From NCBI GenBank assembly GCA_963714145.1, contig OY970235.1, positions 5,146,001 to 5,210,000 on the forward strand: a DNA stretch of 64,000 bases, in the 5' to 3' direction. The notes below the pieces were generated by a model. That model was not told the origin of the DNA. It was given only the letters and a program-made list of their open reading frames with translations, and ran no database searches. The translations under genes were made by a program, and so were the position numbers. How positions within the stretch are numbered: the stretch's first letter is position 1; each line of letters begins with the position of its first letter. Origin of the DNA: JBBWZH01 sp035544115 (GTDB taxonomy: Bacteria; Actinomycetota; Actinomycetes; Mycobacteriales; CADCTP01). Shown here piece by piece: positions 44,517 to 54,359 of this stretch.

Positions 44517-45621
44517 CCTGTGCTCCGACAATCCGCTTCCGGTACGCCAGGAGGATCTGCACCGCGGTGGTCCATGCGGTGAGCACCTCCGGCGGGGTGC
44601 CCGCCGCGGCGGGCTGCAGGCCCCGGACGTACTCGGCGAGCTCGGTGGTGGCCGCCTGCATGAAGCCCTCCGCGCAGAACTCGCCGAAGTCGCCGGCCTG
44701 GTACCGCCGGCGCTCGGCCGGGCTCATGCTGGGGCCGAGGTCGAGCCCGAGCAGGTACTGCCCCCCGTTCCGGCGGAGCACCAGCCAGGCCCGGTAGAGG
44801 TTCCGGGCCTCCGGCGACATCGCCTTGATGGCCGCCACCGTCGCCGCCCCGTTGGGAAGGCGCTGCTGGAGGCTGGCCAGCTCGGCGGTCGGGTTGCCGA
44901 CCGGCCCGGACCCGGCCAGCTGCGCGACCAGCTCGACACACCGGCCGATCTCCCCGGCCGCCGCCGTGGCCACCTCCGGCGGCAGGACGGCGCCCGCCAG
45001 CAGCGACCGCTCGAAAGTGGCGTGCCCGGCCTCGTGCAGGAACAGCCGCAGGTAGCCGTACGGGTGCAGCAGGCTGAACGCCTTGAGGAGCAGCTCGCCG
45101 TCCAGGTAGCAGGCATCGCCGTACGCGCTGTCGATCCGGGCGACGATCCGGACCGGCACGCCGAACCGATCGGGCCCGGTACCGGTCAACGTCGCGGCGA
45201 ACGCGGGCCACCGGGTCAGGTAGCCGAGGACCGCCCGGGCGTGCATGCCCGACATCGCAAGGCCCTGCCGCACCCCGAGCAGCTGGGCGACCTGGGTCGA
45301 CGCCGCCGTGTCGGTGACCATCGCCAGCGCGATCCGGGCGTAGTCGGGCCGCTCGCGGACGAGGTCGAGGGGCTGGAACGCCTTCTGCAGCGAGTTGATC
45401 TGGCTGGCCGCGGTGATCAGTTCCGCGGTGGTCAGCGTGAACCCGACCGGGTCGGTCACCAGGTACTCGACGATCTGGCCGAGGATCGGCGGCAGCAGCC
45501 GCGCTTCCTTCGCGATCTGCGCCAACTGGGTGGGCGTCAGTGCGGTCGTCGGCTGGCCGTCGAGGATGAGCCCGCTCGGGGCTCCGGGCTGCTGCCCGGG
45601 TAACGGCTGGGTCGGTTCCAT
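44509..45621 (-). CDS. HExxH metalloprotease-like protein of unknown family
   Basis: 370 residues from ATG 45621, after GGGGGATCACGAG. RLFLHEAGHATFERSLL (about residues 195-210) is a zinc-binding HExxH motif, with a possible third ligand in FGEFCAEGFMQA near residue 320. The remainder is helical. No signal peptide or membrane segment. An N-terminal Pro/Gly-rich stretch (PLPGQQPGAPSG) is disordered. The plan resembles proteins found with toxin or peptidoglycan-associated repertoires, but I cannot assign it. It is divergent to the DUF3152-type gene. Confidence 0.6.
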   Translation of the reverse strand: MEPTQPLPGQQPGAPSGLILDGQPTTALTPTQLAQIAKEARLLPPILGQIVEYLVTDPVGFTLTTAELITAASQINSLQKAFQPLDLVRERPDYARIALAMVTDTAASTQVAQLLGVRQGLAMSGMHARAVLGYLTRWPAFAATLTGTGPDRFGVPVRIVARIDSAYGDACYLDGELLLKAFSLLHPYGYLRLFLHEAGHATFERSLLAGAVLPPEVATAAAGEIGRCVELVAQLAGSGPVGNPTAELASLQQRLPNGAATVAAIKAMSPEARNLYRAWLVLRRNGGQYLLGLDLGPSMSPAERRRYQAGDFGEFCAEGFMQAATTELAEYVRGLQPAAAGTPPEVLTAWTTAVQILLAYRKRIVGAQVR

Positions 45622-45790
45622 CTCGTGATCCCCCACGGTCGTCGACGTCGATGCCCGGGACACTGCCGGTGAGCGGGCTGCTGCGGCCAGTGTCGATCGC
45701 GCAACCTTACGGACCGGAACCTGCCCGGGTGCCCGACTCCCGGTCTGGCTGGCGCCGGGGCGGCTGGCCGCCCGGCTACAGTCGACAGCC

Positions 45791-46672
45791 GTGCCTGCGA
45801 TCGAACCGCCGCCCCACCACCCGCACCGGCGCCCGGCCCGGCCCGGCCGGCGGCGCTGGGTGCTGCCGGCGGTCGTGCTGCTGGTGCTGGCGGCCGCCGG
45901 CGCCGGGGTGGTCTTCGGCACCGGCCTGGGCGACCGGCTGACCGGGTCGGGCACCCGGGCGGTCGCGATTACCGGGCCGGCCACCGGCGGGCTGGCCACC
46001 CGGCCGGCCCCGGCCGACCCGACCAGCGCGCCGGCCGGCACGACGGCGCCACCGGCGGTGACGACCGCTCCAGCGCCCCCGGCGAGGCCGGGCCGGCCGG
46101 CCGGGCCGGCCGGGGAGGCGACTGTCAGCCCCGCGCTGGTGCCGCGGCAGGGGTCCGGGAAGTTCAACATCGTGCCCGGCTCAGCACCGGCCACCGGCCC
46201 CGGCCGGCGGTTCCGGTACCGGCTGGAGATCGAGCGGGGGCTGCCGTTCAACCCGGCCGACGTGGCCCGGATCGCGCAGCGGGACCTCACCGACCCGCGT
46301 GGCTGGCAGTCGCTCGACCACGTCGCGTTCGAGCGGGTATCGGGCGGCGGCTACGACATCCGGCTGCTGATCGCCACCCCGGGCACCACCGACAGGCTCT
46401 GCCTGCCACTGGACACGGTCGGCCAGCTCTCCTGCCGCAACGGCGGCAATGTGGTGCTGAACGCGCTGCGCTGGGCGGTCGGCATCCCCGCCTACGCCGG
46501 CCGGCTGACCGACTACCACGCCTACATGTTCAACCACGAGGTCGGGCACGCGCTCGGCCACCACCATGCGTACTGCACGGTGCCCGGCGGCCCGGCGCCG
46601 GTGATGATGCAGCAGACCAAGGGGCTGGGTAGGTGCAAGCCCAACCCCTGGCCGGCGGTGAACCCGGGCTGA
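45791..46672 (+). CDS. DUF3152-type secreted/anchored zinc-protease-like protein
   Basis: 293 residues. One membrane segment near residues 23-45 (WVLPAVVLLVLAAAGAGVVFGTG), then a Thr/Pro/Ala-rich stalk (residues 60-115) and a C-terminal domain with FRYRLEIERGLPFNPADVARIAQRDLTDPRGW, FERV, LIATPGTTDRLC and MFNHEVGHALGHHHAYC. The HExxHxxGxxH motif is that of metzincin proteases. This combination is the DUF3152 family of actinobacteria, a cell-surface protein of unknown substrate. Confidence 0.85.
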   Translation: MPAIEPPPHHPHRRPARPGRRRWVLPAVVLLVLAAAGAGVVFGTGLGDRLTGSGTRAVAITGPATGGLATRPAPADPTSAPAGTTAPPAVTTAPAPPARPGRPAGPAGEATVSPALVPRQGSGKFNIVPGSAPATGPGRRFRYRLEIERGLPFNPADVARIAQRDLTDPRGWQSLDHVAFERVSGGGYDIRLLIATPGTTDRLCLPLDTVGQLSCRNGGNVVLNALRWAVGIPAYAGRLTDYHAYMFNHEVGHALGHHHAYCTVPGGPAPVMMQQTKGLGRCKPNPWPAVNPG

Positions 46673-46693
46673 GCCGGGCCCACCCGGGCAGGG

Positions 46694-46855
46694 CTAGCTC
46701 GAATTGCGGCTGCGGCGGCTCCAGCCGCCGACCAGGCTTAGCACGAAGATGATCCCGGCGATGATGAACAGCCACTTCAGCGCGGTCAGGATCGCGCCGA
46801 TGAGCGACACGGCGATGATCAGACCGAGGATGATCAGCACTACCTTGAGTACCAC
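46694..46855 (-). CDS. 53-residue membrane peptide
   Basis: GTG 46855 follows GGAGGG at five bases. The frame codes VLKVVLIILGLIIAVSLIGA, then two further hydrophobic stretches (ILTALKWLFIIAGIIFVLSL) and a basic end VGGWSRRSRNSS. That is two membrane helices with a positively charged cytoplasmic tail, similar in kind to the small hydrophobic proteins common in Streptomyces. The good ribosome binding site and codon use argue it is expressed. Confidence 0.7.
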   Translation of the reverse strand: MVLKVVLIILGLIIAVSLIGAILTALKWLFIIAGIIFVLSLVGGWSRRSRNSS

Positions 46856-47046
46856 GGTGTCCCTCCGACGGCCGGCCCGCGGTTGGGTCGTACCAACCTC
46901 AGCGTAGGCGCTCCGACCGGGAGCCGGCCCTGGTGCCAGCCCCCGGCCCCGACCTCGTGCTGGCTACCGGGCCGGGCGGACGGCCGGCAGGTGGCCGTCG
47001 TGCTCGGCCGCCAGGACGGTACCGAGGTCGCTCCCGGGCGGCCGGC

Positions 47047-48186
47047 TCAGGCGCCGCCGGGGTTGAGCGTCACCGTGCGGGGCGTGAAGGCCGCGCCGGT
47101 CACGTCGACGCCCTGCCCCTTCAGCGCGTCGACGGCCTTCCGCGCGTAGTCGTTGGTGTACGCGTCGGCCTCCGGGGCCTTGGTCAGCACGGTCTTGCCC
47201 TCGGCGTTCCTGGTCTTCTGCGCGATGTCCACGGTCCGGGTCCAGGCGGCCTGGTCGACCAGCCCGATACCGCCGGGCGACGGCCAGACCAGCTTGTTGA
47301 TCTCGTTCATCTGCCAGAGCTGGTGGCTGGCGCCGAGCTTGGAGCCCTTGGCCACCACGATGTCGCGGCACTTGTCCGGGTTGTCCCGGCAGAACACCCA
47401 GCCCTTGAACGCCGCGGTCAGGAACTTGACCGTGGTGTCCCGGTAGGACTGGTCGTCGGCCAGCCGCTCCGAGCTGGCCCAGACCGCGTCCTGCAGCATC
47501 GCGGTGCCGGCGTCGTTCCAGTTCAGCGCGGTGAAGTCGGACGGCTGGTAGAGCTTGCCGGTGGCCGGGTTCTTCGCCTCCAGCACCTGGGCGTACTCGT
47601 TGTAGGTCATCGCCTGGGCGGCGTCGATGTCGCCCTTCAGCAGCGCCTGCATGTCGAACTGCTGCTGCACCAGCGTGACGTCCTTGGCCGGGTCGAGGCC
47701 GGCCTGTGTCATCCCGGCGAACAACTCGAACTCGTTGCCGAACCCCCAGTTGCCGACCTTCTTGCCGCGCAGGTCGGCCGGGGCGCCGATGTTCTTGTTC
47801 TTGAAGCTGACCTGCAGCGTGCCGGACCGCTGGAAGACCTGCCCGACGTCGGTGATCCCGGCGCCCTGCTCCCGGGACGCCAGCGCCTTCGGCACCCAGG
47901 CGATCGCGTAGTCGGCCTGTCCCTGGGCCAGCACGGTCTGCGGCACGATGTCCACGCCGCCCTCCAGGATCTGCACGTCCAGGCCCTGGTCGCGGAAGTA
48001 GCCCTGGTCGACCGCGGCGAAGTAGCCGGCGAACTGGGCCTGGGTGAACCACTGCAGCTGCAGCTTGACCTTCGTGAGCCCGGCAGTGGGACTGCCCCCA
48101 TCCCCACTGTCGGACCCGCCACCGCACCCGGTGGCCAGTAACGCGGCCGCGGCTCCCATCGCCACGGCCCTGAACATTCTCCGCAT
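47047..48186 (-). CDS. ABC transporter substrate-binding lipoprotein (THI5/NMT1/SsuA-like)
   Basis: 379 residues. Signal peptide with lipobox LLATGC. KVKLQLQWFTQAQFAGYFAAVDQGYFRDQGLDVQILEGGVDIVPQTVLAQGQADYAI is the NMT1/THI5-like domain that binds pyrimidine precursors such as hydroxymethylpyrimidine in known members. The ATG 48186 is preferred to GTG 48192, since GGGAGG lies six bases before it. Last gene of the minus-strand operon starting at 54093; context says the ligand is a pyrimidine, hydantoin or related compound. Confidence 0.87.
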   Translation of the reverse strand: MRRMFRAVAMGAAAALLATGCGGGSDSGDGGSPTAGLTKVKLQLQWFTQAQFAGYFAAVDQGYFRDQGLDVQILEGGVDIVPQTVLAQGQADYAIAWVPKALASREQGAGITDVGQVFQRSGTLQVSFKNKNIGAPADLRGKKVGNWGFGNEFELFAGMTQAGLDPAKDVTLVQQQFDMQALLKGDIDAAQAMTYNEYAQVLEAKNPATGKLYQPSDFTALNWNDAGTAMLQDAVWASSERLADDQSYRDTTVKFLTAAFKGWVFCRDNPDKCRDIVVAKGSKLGASHQLWQMNEINKLVWPSPGGIGLVDQAAWTRTVDIAQKTRNAEGKTVLTKAPEADAYTNDYARKAVDALKGQGVDVTGAAFTPRTVTLNPGGA

Positions 48187-48220
48187 CGACACCTCCCGGC
48201 TGGCATGACGGGATTATGGT

Positions 48221-48985
48221 CTAGACCACTCGACGGCGTCCCGGCATCGCGAGCCGCTCGAGCAGGGTCGCCCCCAGATAGAAGATCAGCCCGAGCGCGC
48301 AGGCGGCGGCGACGTACGCCCAGGCGCGCGGGTAGGCGGTGTTCGAGGCGGCCGACGTGATCCGGGTGCCGAGTCCTTTCTGGACTCCGCCGAAGTACTC
48401 GGCGACCACCGCGGCGATCACGGCCAGCGACGCCGCCAGCCGCAGCCCGGTGAAGACGAACGGCAGCGCCCCGGGGACGCGGACCTTGCGGGCCAGCGCC
48501 CAGCCGCCGGCGCCGTAGCTGGCCATCAGGTCGCGGTGGATCGGCGCCACCTGCAGCAGGCCGCGCAGCGTGTTGATGAACAGCGGGAAGAACACGACCA
48601 CGGTCACGATCAGCCGGCGCGGCACCGTGCTGGTGGTGGAGAACATGTTGTTGAAGATCGGCGCCAGCGCGATGATCGGCATCGCGTTCACCGCCGCCGC
48701 CAGCGGGATCAGCAGCTCGTTCACCAGCCGGAACCGGCTGGCGACCAGCGCGGCCAGGACCCCGAGCAGGCCGCCGGCGACGAGCCCGACCAGCGCGTTC
48801 GCCCCGGTCACCCGGGCCGCCTCGACGATGTCGGCGCCGTTGAGCCGGATCTGGTGCCAGATCGCGGACGGCTTCGGCAGCAGGTACGGCTTGATCCGGC
48901 GGGCGTCCACGAACGCCTCCCAGCCGGCCAGCACCGCCACCCCGACGACGACCGGCGCGGCGACGCGGACCAGCCGGTCCCTCAC
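48221..48985 (-). CDS. ABC transporter permease (SsuC/ThiX-like)
   Basis: 254 residues, about six membrane helices. NAMPIIALAPIFNNMFSTTSTVPRRLIVTVVVFFPLFINTLRGL is the EAA-loop region of SsuC/TauC/ThiX permeases, and GAGGWALARKVRVPGALPFVFTGLRLAASLAVIAAVVAEYFG the conserved late part. Its GTG start overlaps the stop of the ATPase (GTGA). This and the binding-protein gene are the only fully intact genes of the operon. Confidence 0.87.
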   Translation of the reverse strand: MRDRLVRVAAPVVVGVAVLAGWEAFVDARRIKPYLLPKPSAIWHQIRLNGADIVEAARVTGANALVGLVAGGLLGVLAALVASRFRLVNELLIPLAAAVNAMPIIALAPIFNNMFSTTSTVPRRLIVTVVVFFPLFINTLRGLLQVAPIHRDLMASYGAGGWALARKVRVPGALPFVFTGLRLAASLAVIAAVVAEYFGGVQKGLGTRITSAASNTAYPRAWAYVAAACALGLIFYLGATLLERLAMPGRRRVV

Positions 48986-49819
48986 CGCGGGCTCCGCGGC
49001 GCGGGGATCGGGGCGCGGCCCCGCAGCGCCTCGCGGACCTCGGTGACCTTGGCGAAGAACTCCGGCGCCTCCCGGGTGTCCTCGGTGCGCTCGCCGAGGT
49101 CGACGGCCGCGATGTGGGCGATCCGGCCGGGCCGGGCGGACATCACGACCACCCGGTCGGACAGGTACACCGCCTCCGGGATCGAGTGCGTGACGAACAC
49201 GACGGTCGCCCCGGTCTCCCGGCGGATCCGGATCAGCTCGGCCTGCAGCCGCTCCCGGGTCATCTCGTCCAGCGCGCCGAACGGCTCGTCCATCAGCAGC
49301 AGCCGCGGCCCGGCGGCCAGCGCCCGGGCGATGGCGACCCGCTGCTGCATGCCGCCGGACAGCTGCCCCGGCCGGTGCCCGGCGAACTCCGGCAGGCCGA
49401 CCAGGTCCAGCAGCTCCCGCGACCGGGCCCGGCGCCGGCCGCGGCTCCAGCCGCGCAGTTCCAGCGGCAGCTCGACGTTGCGGGCCACCGAGCGCCAGTC
49501 CATCAGGCCGGCCTGCTGGAAGGCGATCCCGTAGTCCTGGTCCAGCCGCGCCTGCCGGGCCGGCTTGCCGAACACCGTGACGGTGCCGGCGGTGGGCCCG
49601 GTGAGGTCGGCGATCAGCCGCAGCAGCGTGCTCTTGCCGCACCCGGACGGCCCGATCAGCGGTGACGAACTCCGCCGGCGCCACGGTCAGGTCCACTTCG
49701 GACAGCGCCCGGGTCGCGCCCGGCCGGCCGGCGGCGAACACCTTGTCCACACCGGACAGCTCGACCGCGGCGGCGGTCACCGCGGTGCCGGTCGCGGCGC
49801 TCGTCCCGGCGCCGGTCAC
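48982..49819 (-). pseudogene. ABC transporter ATPase (SsuB/ThiZ-like) with one frame break
   Basis: The first 55 residues run in one frame (AAVELSGVDKVFAAGRPGATRALSEVDLTVAPAEFVT). One extra base near 49663, just before LIGPSGCGKSTLLRLI, shifts it into the frame that carries the rest: FQQAGLMDWRSV, QLSGGMQQRVAIARALAAG, LLLMDEPFGALDEMTR, VTHSIPEAVYLSDRV. With that base removed the protein is 278 residues with every ABC motif intact. GTG start overlaps the stop of the upstream permease gene. Likely functional if the extra base is an error. Confidence 0.8.
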
Positions 49820-50779
49820 CGGGCCTCCTCGGCCGGCTGGTAGCGGGACAACCCCAGGTCGAGCAGCGCGACCAGGCCGGCGACGGCCAGGCCGAGAGCG
49901 GCGGCGCCGGCGAACGCGGTGTAGACCTTGGCCGGATCCGCGGTGGCCTCCCGGGAGTACTCGATGATCAGCCGGCCGATGCCGCCGCGGGTGCCGGTGG
50001 AGATCTCGCCGACGATCGCGCCGACCACCGCCGACGGCCGCGCCCAGCCGCAGCGCCGGCAACAGGTACGGCACCGCCGCCGGCAGCCGCAGCCGGGTCA
50101 GCGCCTGCCACCAGGACGCCGAGTAGCTGCGCATCAGCTCGACCGCGTGCCCGGCCGGCGACTGCAGCCCGCGCAGCACGCCGACCGCGACCGGGAAGAA
50201 CGCCAGGTACGCCGCGATCACGGCGACCGACATCCACGGCCGCCAGGTCAGCGAGCCCAGGTGCAGCCGGCCGCCCCAGCCCACCACCAGCGGCGCCAGC
50301 GCGACCAGCGGCACGGTCTGGGACAGCATCACGTACGGCAGCAGCCCGCGCTCGGCCAGCCGGAACCGCTGCATCAGCACCGCGAGCAGCAGCCCGACCA
50401 GCACGCCGAGGGCGAAGCCGGCCATCGCCACCCGGAAGGTGAACCACACCCCGTCCGCGACGGCGGCCGCGACGCTGTGGCTGCCGGTGCCGGCGGTCTC
50501 CGGCCGGCCGAACCGGCGCAGGATGTCCACGAGGTGCGGCATCGAGTCGTCGTCCGCGCGGGGCAGTACCCGGACGCCGGAGACGCTGCCGCCGTCCGGG
50601 CTGCCGACCGCCTTGTACCCCTCCCAGGCCGCACCGGCCAGCGCCATGCCGAGCAGGAACAGCACCGCCCGGCGCGCCGACCGCCGCCACCGCCAGCGCG
50701 GCCGGACCACCCGCCCGCCGGCCGGCTCCGCGCCGGGCAGCGCCGCCTCCGCGACCGGCCCGGCCGCCGCCCCGGTCAT
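49816..50779 (-). pseudogene. ABC transporter permease (SsuC/ThiX-like) with one frame break
   Basis: ATG 50779. The N-terminal 250 residues contain a membrane segment and the permease core (LLPYVMLSQTVPLVALAPLVVGWG, SYSASWWQALTRLRLPAAVPYLLPALRLG). Near 50030-50040 one extra base breaks the frame; the end continues as VVGAIVGEISTGTRGGIGRLIIEYSREA in another frame. Corrected length about 320. The N-terminal 35 residues are rich in Ala/Gly/Pro and longer than usual. Confidence 0.78.
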
Positions 50780-50789
50780 CGCGCCCGGC

Positions 50790-51814
50790 TCAGGACTTCG
50801 CCGGCAACTGGTCGGTGACGGCCGGGATCACGTGCTCGCCGTAGCCGGCGAGGGTCTGCTCCTTCGCGTCGTGCTGCAGGTAGACCGCGAACTGGTCGAC
50901 GCCCGAGCGCGGCCAGCTCGGTCAGCCGCTCGACGTGCTGCGTCGACCGGGCCGAGCAGGCAGAACCGGTCCACGATCTCGTCCGGGACGAAGTCGGTGT
51001 GCGGTGTTGCCGGCCCGCCCGTGCTCGGTGTAGTCGTAGCCCTGCCGGCCCGCGATGTAGTCGGTGAGCGCCTTCGGCACCGCGCCCGTCGGTGCCGTAC
51101 CGGGCGACGATGTCGGCCACGTGGTTGCCGACCATGCCGCCGAACCAGCGGCACTGGTCGCGCTGGTGGGCGAGGTCGTCGCCGACGTAGGCCGGCGCGG
51201 CCACGCAGATCTTGACGCTGTCCGGGTCACGCCCGGCGGCCGCGGCGGCCTCCCGTACCGACTTGATCATCCAGGCGGCGATGTCCGGGTCGGCGAGCTG
51301 CAGGATGAAGCCGTCGCCGACCTCGCCGGTCAGCTGCAGCGCCTTCGGCCCGTACGCGGCGACCCAGACCTCGGCAGCCGGCTGCGGCCGGCCCAGGGCA
51401 GCCGCAGCTCGCTGCCGTTGTAGACGACCGACCCGCCGTTGGCCAGCCCGCGGATCACCTCGACGCACTCGCGCAGGGTGGCCAGCGTGGTCGGCTTGCC
51501 GTTGGTCACCCGCAGCGCCGAGTCGCCCCGGCCGATGCCGCAGACCGTCCGGTTGCCGAACATCTCGTTGAGCGTCGCGAAGGTGCGACGCGGTCACCGT
51601 CCAGTCCCGGGTGCCCGGGTTGGTCACCATCGGTCCGACCTGATCGGTCCGGGTGGCGGCGAGGATCTGGCTGTAGATGACGTACGGCTCCTGCCAGAGC
51701 AGGTGCGAGTCGAACGTCCACACGTGGCTGAAGCCGAGCCGCCTCGGCCTGCCGGGCCAGTTCGATCACCCGGGCCGCCGGCGGGTCGGTCTGCAGTACC
51801 ACCCCGATGTCCAT
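50790..51814 (-). pseudogene. LLM-class F420/flavin-dependent oxidoreductase with about eight frame breaks
   Basis: ATG 51814 starts MDIGVVLQTDPPAARVIELARQ. The pieces RLGFSHVWTFDSHLLWQEPYV, QVGPMVTNPGTRDWTVTAS, TFATLNEMFGNRTVCGIGRGDSA, VWVAAYGPKALQLTGEVGDG, CRWFGGMVGNHVADIVARYG and EHVIPAVTDQLPAKS follow in different frames and together make a full LLM protein of about 335 residues. It is the kind seen beside dihydropyrimidinase genes in actinobacteria (TIGR03842-type). Frame shifts lie near 51740, 51587, 51390 and six further sites. No internal stop codon appears once frames are joined. Confidence 0.78.
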
Positions 51815-51828
51815 TGTGGACCCCCGCC

Positions 51829-53247
51829 CTAGTTGAGTAGCTCGGAGAGGCCGCGGCGGAGGAACTGGCCGTGGCCCTTGCGACCGTGGTACTCGCCGCC
51901 GGCGATCACCACGCTGCCGCGGGAGAGCACCGTGTCGACCTTGCCGGCGATCTCGAAGCCCTCGTACGCCGAGTAGTCCATGTTCATGTGGTGCGTCTCG
52001 ACGCTGATGCGTGCGTGTGCCCGTCCGGGTCGTAGAGCACGATGTCGGCGTCCGAGCCCGGTGCGATGACGCCCTTGCGCGGGTAGAGGCCGAACATCCG
52101 GGCCGGCGTGGTCGAGAGGTCTCCACCCAGCGGGCCAGCGAGAGCTTGCCGTCGACCACACCCTGGTAGAGCAGGTCCACGCCGGTGCTCGACGCTGCCG
52201 ATCCCGTTCGGGATCTTGCGAGAAGTCGCCGATGCCGAGTTCCTTCTGGTCCTTCATGCAGAACGGGCAGTGGTCGGTGGAGACGACCGCGAGGTCGTTG
52301 CGTGCGCAGGCCCGGTCCACAGGTCTGCGCGGTGCGGCTCGTGCTTGCTGCGCAGCGGCGGCGAGGCAGACCCACTTGGCGCCCTCGAAGCCGGGCGCGC
52401 CGAGCTGGTCCTCCAGCGTCAGGTACAGGTACTGCGGGCAGGTCTCGGCGAACACGTTGCCGGCCCGGTGTCGCCGGGCCTCGGCCACCTGCGCCAGCGC
52501 CTCGGCCGCGGACAGGTGCACGATGTAGAGCGGGCAGTCGCCGGCCACCCCGGCCAGCGCGATCGCCCGGTTGGTCGCCTCGGCCTCCAGCTCGGACGGG
52601 CGGGTGAGGCCGTGGTAGACGGGGTCGGTCTCGCCGCGTTCCAGCGCCTGCGCGACCAGCACGTCGATCGCGATGCCGTTCTCGGCGTGCATCATGATCA
52701 TGGCGCCGTTGTCGCGGGCCTTCTGCATCGCCCGCAGGATCTGCCCGTCGTCGGAGTAGAAGACGCCCGGGTACGCCATGAACAGCTTGAAGCTGGTGAT
52801 GCCCTCGTGCTCGACCAGGTGGTCCATGGCCTTGAGCGCCTCGTCGTCCACCCCGCCGAGGATCATGTGGAAGCCGTAGTCGATCGTGGCAGTTGCCGTC
52901 GGCCTTGGCGTGCCAGGCGGCCAGCCCGTCCTGCACCACCTCGCCGGTGCGCTGCACGGCGAAGTCGATGATCGTGGTGGTGCCGCCCCAGGCCGCGGCC
53001 CGGGTGCCGGTCTCGAACGTGTCGCGAGGCGAACGTGCCGCCGAACGGCAGCTCCATGTGCGTGTGCGCGTCGATGCCGCCGGGGATGCACGTACTTCCC
53101 GGTCGCGTCGATCGTCTGCTCGGCGGTCACGCCCTCGGTGCGGCCCGGCGCGAACAGCGCGGCGATCGTCTCGCCGTCGACCAGCACGTCCATCGGCTGC
53201 GGCCCGGTCGCGTTGATCACCGTGCCGCCGGTGATGAGGATCTTCAC
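51829..53247 (-). pseudogene. hydA: Dihydropyrimidinase/hydantoinase with about ten frame breaks
   Basis: GTG 53247 overlaps the stop of the upstream gene. KILITGGTVINATGPQPMDVLVDGETIAAL starts the protein; IDAHTHMELPFGGTFAS has the H-x-H metal site; SFKLFMAYPGVFYSDD holds the lysine that is carbamylated in the family (SFKLFMAYP); MMHAENG, LYIVHLS and VSTDHCPF give the remaining ligands. Breaks near 53090, 53027, 52891, 52360, 52215, 52193, 52120 and 52005 each look like a single extra base. The joined protein is of normal length, about 470. It opens dihydrouracil or hydantoin rings to N-carbamoyl amino acids. Confidence 0.82.
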
Positions 53248-54093
53248 GGCTTCACCAGGTCGTCGTAGGCGTCGGGGCGGCGGTCGCGGTAGAACTGCCC
53301 AGCGGTCGCGCACCTCGGCGAGCAGGTCCATGTCCAGGTCGCGGACGATCAGCTCGGAGCTGCGCGTCGGCGCCGACGTCGCCGACGAACTTGCCCTCCG
53401 GGTCGACGAAGTAGGACGGTGCCGTAGAAGTCGTCGTCGCCGAGATCCTCGATGCCGACCCGGTTGATCGCGCCGATGAAGTACTCGTTGGCCACCGCGG
53501 ACGGCCGGCTGCTCCAGCTTCCACAGGTAGCCGGACAGGCCGCGGCTGGTCGCCGACGGGTTGAACACGATCTGCGCGCCGTTCAGCCCGAGCGCCCGCC
53601 AGCCCTCCGGGAAGTGCCGGTCGTAGCAGATGTAGACGCCGATCCGGCCGACCGCGGTGTCGAACGACCGGGTAGCCCGAGGTTGCCCGGGCGGAAGTAG
53701 AACTTCTCCCAGAAGCCGCTTGACCTGCGGGATGTGGGTCTTGCGGTACTTGCCGAGGTAGCTGCCGTCGGCGTCGAGCACGGCCGCGGTGTTGTAGAGC
53801 ACGCCGGGCTGCTCCTGCTCGTACATCGGCAGCACCATCACCATGCCGAGCTCGCGCGGCCAGCGCCTGGAACCGCTCGATCGTGGGGCCCGGGACCGAC
53901 TCGGCGTACGAGTAGCACTTGGCGTCCTGCACCTGGCAGAAGTACGGCCCGTAGAACAGCTCCTGGAAGCAGATCACCTTCGCGCCCTGGTGCGGCCGCC
54001 TCCCGGGCGTACTCCTCATGCGCCTTGATCATGCGATTCCTTGTCGCCCGTCCACGTTGTCTGGACGAGCGCGGCCCGAATCGTGGTAGCCAC
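53244..54093 (-). pseudogene. Nitrilase-family beta-ureidopropionase/N-carbamoyl amidase with about nine frame breaks
   Basis: GTG 54093, after GGAGAGGGGGAGCAGC, begins IRAALVQTTWTGDKES. The catalytic triad Glu-Lys-Cys is in ICFQELFYGPYFCQ, YRKTHIPQV and GVYICYDRHFPEGWR; LNGAQIVFNPSATSRGLSGYLWKLEQPA and YFVDPEGKFVGDVG complete it. Extra bases lie near 54033, 53997, 53857, 53718, 53678, 53665, 53502, 53417, 53365 and 53300, mostly a C read on the plus strand. It would hydrolyse the N-carbamoyl product of the hydantoinase to the amino acid, ammonia and CO2. First gene of the operon. Confidence 0.82.
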
Positions 54094-54359
54094 GCTGCTC
54101 CCCCTCTCCCGGTCACGCCGAGATCGTCCGGTGTTCCCGACCAGCGGGGCGCTGGCCGCCCGACCCCAGGACGGTAGAACCCGCACCCCGGCCGGAACAA
54201 TGGGGCGCCTGTTACTGGCAGGTCACGCGCATGACGCCGGCCACCCGGATCGGGCATTGACGCCGGCCGGTACGGGCGAAGATCGACATTTCGCCCAGCG
54301 CGGCGCCGGCCCGGGTAGGCTCGGGCCGGAACGGCCCGGCAGGGCCAGGCGGGAGGGTC

